From Paenibacillus sp. Root444D2 (GTDB taxonomy: Bacteria; Bacillota; Bacilli; Paenibacillales; NBRC-103111), in contig NZ_LMEO01000034.1 of assembly GCF_001426375.1 (NCBI RefSeq), positions 542,827 to 606,826 of the forward strand: a DNA stretch of 64,000 bases, given 5' to 3'. Both the position numbers and the translations under genes were made by a program. How positions within the stretch are numbered: position 1 is the first letter of the stretch; each line of letters begins with the position of its first letter. Below, piece by piece: positions 59,585 through 64,000 of this stretch. Under the pieces are notes generated by a model, which did no database searches, was not told where the DNA came from, and was given only the letters and a program-made list of their open reading frames with translations.

Positions 59585-59815
59585 GGGTAAGGGAAGGTTA
59601 AGGCAAAGTCAGAGCAAATTTGAGAAAAGTCAAGGCAAAGTCATAACAAAGTGATAACAAAGTCGAGCAAATCAAAGAAAAGTCAAAGCAAGCCAGAGCA
59701 AATCAAAGCAAAGTCAAAGCAAAGTCATAACAAAGTCAGAGCAAAGTCAAAGCAAGTCAGAGCAGAGTTAAAGTAAAGTCAAAGAAAAATCAGAGCAAAG
59801 GCAAATTAAAGTCAT
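59585..59815. repeat. Degenerate CAAAGTCA-type repeat
   Basis: About 20 imperfect copies of AGCAAAGTCA/AGTCAAAG, strongly purine-rich on the plus strand. No ORF. Confidence 0.85.
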
Positions 59816-59884
59816 AGTAGAATAAAAACCAATGCCAAAGGCACATTACCTCTGTGTAAGAGGGATTTATTGCACAAAATACAA

Positions 59885-60850
59885 TTAAGGCAAGTAGCTG
59901 CGAATAACCGTCATGCTGCCTTCTAGCGCATAACTGCCAAGATCGGCAGGAAGCAGGAAGCAGTCTCCTGGCTTCGTGGAGATGCTGCCATCTGCCCACT
60001 GAAGGGTCCCGTTACCGTCTGCAATTACGAGGATGACGAAGCTTTCAGGAGAAGTGCTTAGCTCCCATTTCGGTCCTACAAGGCCTTTTTCCACGGTGAA
60101 GAAAGGAGACTCGGCAAGCGTTAACCAAGTGCCAGCTTCATTCAAATCCGTTTTCATGCGAGTGGAGCCGGAGCCTTCGTAAGCGATAACGTTGAGCGAA
60201 TCTGCAATATGAAGATCACGAGGCTTTCCATCCAGTCCGGGACGATTATAATCGTATAAACGATAGGTCGTATCGGAATTTTGTTGAATCTCGGCAACTA
60301 GGACACCAGCGCCAAGAGCATGGACCGTTCCTGCTGGGATGTAAAAGGAATCACCGGCTTCAACAGGCACTTCCTGTAAGCAATCCAAAATGCGGTTCTC
60401 TGCAATTGCTTGAGCTAAGCTTTCACGTGTAACGCCTTCTTGCATGCCGTATATAATTTTGGCGCCGGGCTTGGCATCAAGGATGTACCACATCTCTGTT
60501 TTGCCGAGCTCGCCGGCAGCCAAATTCTTGTAATGATCATTCGGATGTACTTGTACGGAAAGGTCGTCTTCGCAATCCAATAACTTAATGAGTAGTGGGA
60601 AACGGCCGTTTTTTTCGGAGAATCCTTTCGTGCCGAATAACGTTTTGCCGTATTTCTCGCGAATTTCGTCGAGACCAAGGCCTGCTAATTCGCCATTAAT
60701 CACCTTCGTCGTTCCATTCGGGTGATCGCCAATCATCCAGCCTTCGCCAATAGCACCTTCTGGAAGCTTAAAACCAAACTTTTCTAGGGCTCTTCCACCC
60801 CAGACACGTTCTTTCATTTCAGGTTGAAATTGAAGCGGGTATGATTTCAC
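59885..60850 (-). CDS. manA: Mannose-6-phosphate isomerase, class I
   Basis: 321 residues from GTG 60850. A cupin-fold enzyme with the zinc motifs LSVQVHPNDHYKN and GKTEMWYILDAKPGA, and YIPAGTVHALGAGVLVAEIQ then QNSDTTYRLYDY. It links fructose-6-P and mannose-6-P, so it may supply mannose units for the polysaccharide and GT-C glycosylation genes here. Confidence 0.95.
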   Translation of the reverse strand: MKSYPLQFQPEMKERVWGGRALEKFGFKLPEGAIGEGWMIGDHPNGTTKVINGELAGLGLDEIREKYGKTLFGTKGFSEKNGRFPLLIKLLDCEDDLSVQVHPNDHYKNLAAGELGKTEMWYILDAKPGAKIIYGMQEGVTRESLAQAIAENRILDCLQEVPVEAGDSFYIPAGTVHALGAGVLVAEIQQNSDTTYRLYDYNRPGLDGKPRDLHIADSLNVIAYEGSGSTRMKTDLNEAGTWLTLAESPFFTVEKGLVGPKWELSTSPESFVILVIADGNGTLQWADGSISTKPGDCFLLPADLGSYALEGSMTVIRSYLP

Positions 60851-60926
60851 TAACTATCCCTACTTTCTTCTCTAATTTCTCCTACAAATAATAAACTAAT
60901 GCATTCTCTAGCATTATATCATGCGA

Positions 60927-61505
60927 CTATCTTTTTTCTAGAGCTAAGAGATAGGGAGCATGCGGGCTGGTATTCATAAATTGGTAGCGCAGCATCTGAA
61001 AGGCTGCGAGCGGAAGGCGCTGGGCCCAGCTTTCGACGGCCGCAGCTTCTTCCGATCCTCCATCGTGCCCGCTGTAGAGCACGATGGTTACGATACCGCC
61101 TTTGCGGAGCAGGCGGAGGGCAGCCTCGAGAGCAGGGATCGTGGATTCCTGCTTCGTAATGGTTGCCGGATCGGCGCCGGGCAGGTAGCCGAGATTGAAT
61201 GTGACCGCGGCGACCTTGCCATGGCGGTCCTGCGGCACAGCCGCCTCCATGAGCGCATGGCTGCATAGGCTCATATACACACAAGAAGATGCGTCTGGAA
61301 GTTCTTTCTCCAGACGCATCTTTGATTGATCCAGCGCTTGCTGCTGGATATCGAAGCCGTAAACGCTGCCGCGGGTGCCTACCAGCTTCGCTAAGAACAA
61401 GGCATCCACGCCGTTGCCAAGAGTCGCGTCGACGACTGTATCCCCCGGCTGAGCCCGCTGACAAATTAGTTGATGAGCAAAACTTAGTACTGAAACAAAA
61501 CCCAT
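60927..61505 (-). CDS. mnmM: tRNA-modifying methyltransferase, MnmM/YtqB family
   Basis: 192 residues from ATG 61505 (GGAGGG 10 bases upstream); a second in-frame ATG at 61523 lies at that site. SAM motif I is DTVVDATLGNGVDALFLAKL, and FNLGYLPGADPATITK then ESTIPALEAALRLLRKGG follows YtqB. YtqB/MnmM methylates the nm5s2U34 wobble base. In Bacillus ytqB lies next to ytqA; here a cytochrome gene separates them. Confidence 0.92.
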   Translation of the reverse strand: MGFVSVLSFAHQLICQRAQPGDTVVDATLGNGVDALFLAKLVGTRGSVYGFDIQQQALDQSKMRLEKELPDASSCVYMSLCSHALMEAAVPQDRHGKVAAVTFNLGYLPGADPATITKQESTIPALEAALRLLRKGGIVTIVLYSGHDGGSEEAAAVESWAQRLPLAAFQMLRYQFMNTSPHAPYLLALEKR

Positions 61506-61536
61506 GCGATGAAAGCCCTCCATGCTGCTTAAACGA

Positions 61537-62127
61537 TCATTTTTTGTCTGCTAGCCATGTGGCCAGCACTTCGATTTCTTCGGATTTCAATGCGCTTTTG
61601 AAAGGTGGCATATCGCCTTTACCTCCAAGGATCTGCGCAACGATCTCATCCTTGGTCTTGCGTGAACCGACCTTCGTCAGGTTCGGCCCGAAGTCGCCTG
61701 CAAGCCCCGCCCCGTGGCAGGACATGCAATTGTCCTTATACAGCACCTGTGCCTGCGCTGCGGTGCTGGTGCCGCCATCCGCAGGCTTAGCGGATGCGGA
61801 GGGGGATGGCGCCGCGCTGGCAGGCGCTGGCACTGATGACGTCGGCGCCGGCTTCGCCGTAGCGGCCTCTTTCAGTGCTGGCGTTGCCGCAGCAGCTGTT
61901 GGCTTCGCTGTCGGCGCTGCGCTCGGCTGCGGAGTGCTGCTTGCCGCCGGCTGCACCGTAGCGGCTGCCGGTGTTGCCGTCGCTGCAGCAACCGGCGACG
62001 CACTAACTACCGCCGTCGGTGTCGTTGACGGCGCCACCGTACTCACTGGTGTTGCCGGCTCTCCTCCACATCCAGCGACAACTAGCATCATCCCAACAAT
62101 GGCTGTTTGAGCCCGTTTCATCATCAT
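61537..62127 (-). CDS. Lipoprotein c-type cytochrome with long Pro/Ala/Thr linker
   Basis: 196 residues. A signal with lipobox VVAGCGG is followed by ~95 residues of Pro/Ala/Thr/Ser spacer and a small cytochrome c domain at ~115-196: VLYKDNCMSCHGAGLAGDFG (CxxCH) and KGDMPPFKSALKSEEIEVLA (axial Met). It is anchored to the outer face of the membrane and probably shuttles electrons to an oxidase, like cytochrome c-551 (CccB). The spacer is unusually long and low in complexity. Confidence 0.93.
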   Translation of the reverse strand: MMMKRAQTAIVGMMLVVAGCGGEPATPVSTVAPSTTPTAVVSASPVAAATATPAAATVQPAASSTPQPSAAPTAKPTAAAATPALKEAATAKPAPTSSVPAPASAAPSPSASAKPADGGTSTAAQAQVLYKDNCMSCHGAGLAGDFGPNLTKVGSRKTKDEIVAQILGGKGDMPPFKSALKSEEIEVLATWLADKK

Positions 62128-62261
62128 GATTATCCATCTCCTTTATCATTCTACCTATATAAAGGAAACGGATAATAATCTATTTTGGTTTTATGTGTTT
62201 ATATGTTTATGTGTATATATGTTTATGGGTTTTATATGTTTATATTTTCGTTTCGTTCCAT

Positions 62262-63227
62262 TTAACCTTGGTTGGCCTTACCTTTCCAAAGTTTACCCTG
62301 CCAAGTCTTTCTTTCTTTCAGAAGGCTATCAAAGGCATTCAACACTTCCCACTTTTTGAGGCTCCACATGGGACCAATCAGTAAATCGCGGGGAGCATCT
62401 CCAGTAAGGCGGTGGACAATCATTTCCGGTGGGAGAAATTCGAGTGTATCGACGATCAGCTTCACATACTCGTCTTTTTCCAGGAACTGAAGCAAGCCAG
62501 CTTCGTATTGTTTCACCATAGGTGTTTTACGCATTAGATGAAGTAAATGGATTTTAATGCCCTGAACATCCATTTGTGCGACTGCTCGTCCCGTGTCCAA
62601 CATCATTTCGTGGGTCTCCCCAGGCAATCCATAAATAATGTGTGCACAGGTGCGAATGTTATGCTTTCGAAGCTTAGCGACCGCGTCTAAATAGCATTGT
62701 GTGTCGTGAGCACGATTGATGAGTTCAGAGGTTGATTCGTGTACGGTTTGAAGGCCCATTTCGACCCATAGATACGTACGTTCATTCAATTCCGCCAAAT
62801 ATTCAATCACATCATCTGGTAAACAATCCGGTCTGGTCGCAATGGATAAACCTACAACACCAGGCTGTTTTAAAATAACTTCATAATATTCCCGCAGCTC
62901 CTCAACGGGTGCATACGTATTCGTATAGGCCTGAAAGTAACCGATGTATTTGGCTTCAGGCCACTTCAGATGCTGGAGATCACGAATCTTATTAAATTGG
63001 GTAACCAGATCATCGCGGCGGCTCCCGGCGAAATCACCTGACCCCCGCGCGCTGCAAAATGTACAGCCACCGGTTGCGATATTGCCATCCCGATTGGGAC
63101 AAGTAAAACCTGCATCCAGCATGACTTTAAAAACCTTCCCCCCGAAAGCTTCACGCATTTCATAATTCCATGTATGGAAACGTTTGTCCCCCCATAATTG
63201 AGGCGACTCCTGAGTAATAGTAGACAT
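62262..63227 (-). CDS. ytqA: Radical SAM protein, TIGR01212/YtqA family
   Basis: 321 residues from ATG 63227 (AAAGGAG upstream); the longer frame to 63395 has no site. The cluster motif is GFTCPNRDGNIATGGCTFCS (C-x9-14-CxxC), then VEMGLQTVHESTSELINRAH and IYGLPGETHEMMLDT. The family (E. coli YhcC) works in tRNA or rRNA modification; in Bacillus it is paired with YtqB. Confidence 0.92.
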   Translation of the reverse strand: MSTITQESPQLWGDKRFHTWNYEMREAFGGKVFKVMLDAGFTCPNRDGNIATGGCTFCSARGSGDFAGSRRDDLVTQFNKIRDLQHLKWPEAKYIGYFQAYTNTYAPVEELREYYEVILKQPGVVGLSIATRPDCLPDDVIEYLAELNERTYLWVEMGLQTVHESTSELINRAHDTQCYLDAVAKLRKHNIRTCAHIIYGLPGETHEMMLDTGRAVAQMDVQGIKIHLLHLMRKTPMVKQYEAGLLQFLEKDEYVKLIVDTLEFLPPEMIVHRLTGDAPRDLLIGPMWSLKKWEVLNAFDSLLKERKTWQGKLWKGKANQG

Positions 63228-63376
63228 ATGGTTGCTCCTTTCTTTCCAACCTATTGTAGCGAAATTGAAGCATGAAAGCGACCCCTGCCTTTCCAAGAAG
63301 TTCCCCGTTAAAAGAGGGCGATACGGAGCATGATAACTTTGCATAACTATTACATGCCGAAAGGGGTTTTGAACAA

Positions 63377-63871
63377 GTGAAAAAGTTTCGTACAATTACT
63401 TTGGCGGTAGCATTGACAACTGCATTAAGCTTTGGGGCAACTGGTGCACTTGCTAACACATCGGGGACAACGTCAAGTGCTACGCCAGGAACTATGGGGA
63501 CAGGAACTACGACAACATCGGGATATACAGGAAGTAATTATGATGCTACTACAGGTATGGGTACAACGGGAACAACTGGAACAACTGGAACAGCTACCCC
63601 CTATACGGGATACGGCACTGGAACAGGGTCCTATTCCGGAACGGGAACGGGTACTGGTGTTACGGGTCACATCAGTGGATATGGTAACAATATGATGGAC
63701 CGAATGACTACTCGGGGTACACACACTGGAAATTACGATACATCATCTTACCGGACTTACGCGACTACAACAGACGGCAATCGTACAAATTGGGGATGGC
63801 TCGGTCTATTAGGTCTATTAGGCTTAACAGGACTTAGAGGTAAAGACAAACGAAGAGATGAAGCTAGATAA
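63377..63871 (+). CDS. Secreted Gly/Thr-rich protein with WGxxGxxG C-terminal sorting motif
   Basis: 164 residues from GTG 63377 (AAAGGGG upstream). Signal peptide (residues 1-26, ending GALA), then a Gly/Thr/Ser/Tyr-rich region with short GTT repeats and GYGTGTGSYSGTGTGTG. The C-terminus NWGWLGLLGLLGLTGLRGKD then KRR fits the WGxxGxxG-CTERM anchor: motif, hydrophobic helix and basic tail. It is probably displayed on the envelope or spore. The terminal 130 bases to 64000 hold no supported gene. Confidence 0.85.
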   Translation: MKKFRTITLAVALTTALSFGATGALANTSGTTSSATPGTMGTGTTTTSGYTGSNYDATTGMGTTGTTGTTGTATPYTGYGTGTGSYSGTGTGTGVTGHISGYGNNMMDRMTTRGTHTGNYDTSSYRTYATTTDGNRTNWGWLGLLGLLGLTGLRGKDKRRDEAR

Positions 63872-64000
63872 ATAGCTGTTATCCAAATGCGCCTTCCAAT
63901 TGGAGAGCACTGCAAAAGCCTTACTTTTGAACGAAGTGGATCTGCCAAATGGAAAAAGCATGAGATAAAGAAAAAAAGCAGTTCGTTCCTCATCAGAGGG

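Overview
The window comes from an endospore-forming Bacillota, most likely Paenibacillaceae (Paenibacillus or a close relative). This rests on gene content: SinR/SinI-type regulators, a GerP-like spore-permeability cluster, an alpha/beta SASP, YjcZ, DUF2621 and DUF1128 proteins, futalosine-route menaquinone genes (MqnB/MqnD), and AGGAGG-type ribosome binding sites with frequent GTG/TTG starts. No rRNA, tRNA or CRISPR array was found.

Region 1 (1-16.8 kb) is a surface-polysaccharide locus. A partial acyltransferase runs off the left edge, followed by an IS3-type transposase scrap and a secreted beta-helix protein. Divergent from the last is a long eps operon: EpsC-like dehydratase, GalU, two GT4s, a GT2, EpsG-like polymerase, GalE, EpsL-like initiating transferase, ATP-grasp, HAD, DegT aminotransferase and acyltransferase. 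Four GTTCTTTATAAAGAAC-type boxes, matching the SinR half-site GTTCTYT, sit in the divergent promoter; one fills the 17-bp spacer of a near-consensus sigma-A promoter.

Region 2 (16.8-22.5 kb) looks like the control centre. It holds an internally deleted glmS remnant coupled to a SinR paralogue and a VanZ-like gene, a second SinR (close to B. subtilis SinR), a convergent SinI-like antirepressor, a Tat-type phosphoesterase, and a secreted poly-asparagine protein. The same GTTCTTTA box precedes the glmS remnant, sinR and the poly-Asn gene. A second operator family (GATACA-N3-TGTAAC/TATC, eight sites) precedes sinI, a small tyrosine recombinase, a 47-residue ORF, a phage-type XRE repressor and two unknown genes. 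The picture, inferred, is a biofilm-matrix switch wired to a small phage-derived regulator.

Region 3 (22.5-38 kb) mixes housekeeping genes (nfo, purU, tkt, ppnP, pgi, yigZ) with a cryptic phage lysis/tail remnant (ImmA/ImmR-like pair, ArpU-like activator, chimeric structural protein, holin, glucosaminidase) and an unusual dehydrogenase-PilZ fusion.

Region 4 (38-47 kb) carries a GerP-like cluster bracketed by an ~88-bp inverted repeat, then Hsp20, SASP, a GtrA/GtrB/GT-C-like glycosylation trio and small regulators.

Region 5 (47-64 kb) holds mqnB-mqnD (MqnD interrupted by a collagen-like Gly-Thr-Thr tract), a seven-copy 113-bp tandem repeat, a LacI/FAD-oxidoreductase pair, radical SAM genes, an IMP dehydrogenase, manA, a ytqB-cytochrome-ytqA group and a WGxxGxxG surface protein. 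Short tandem repeats and palindrome arrays are unusually dense throughout the window.
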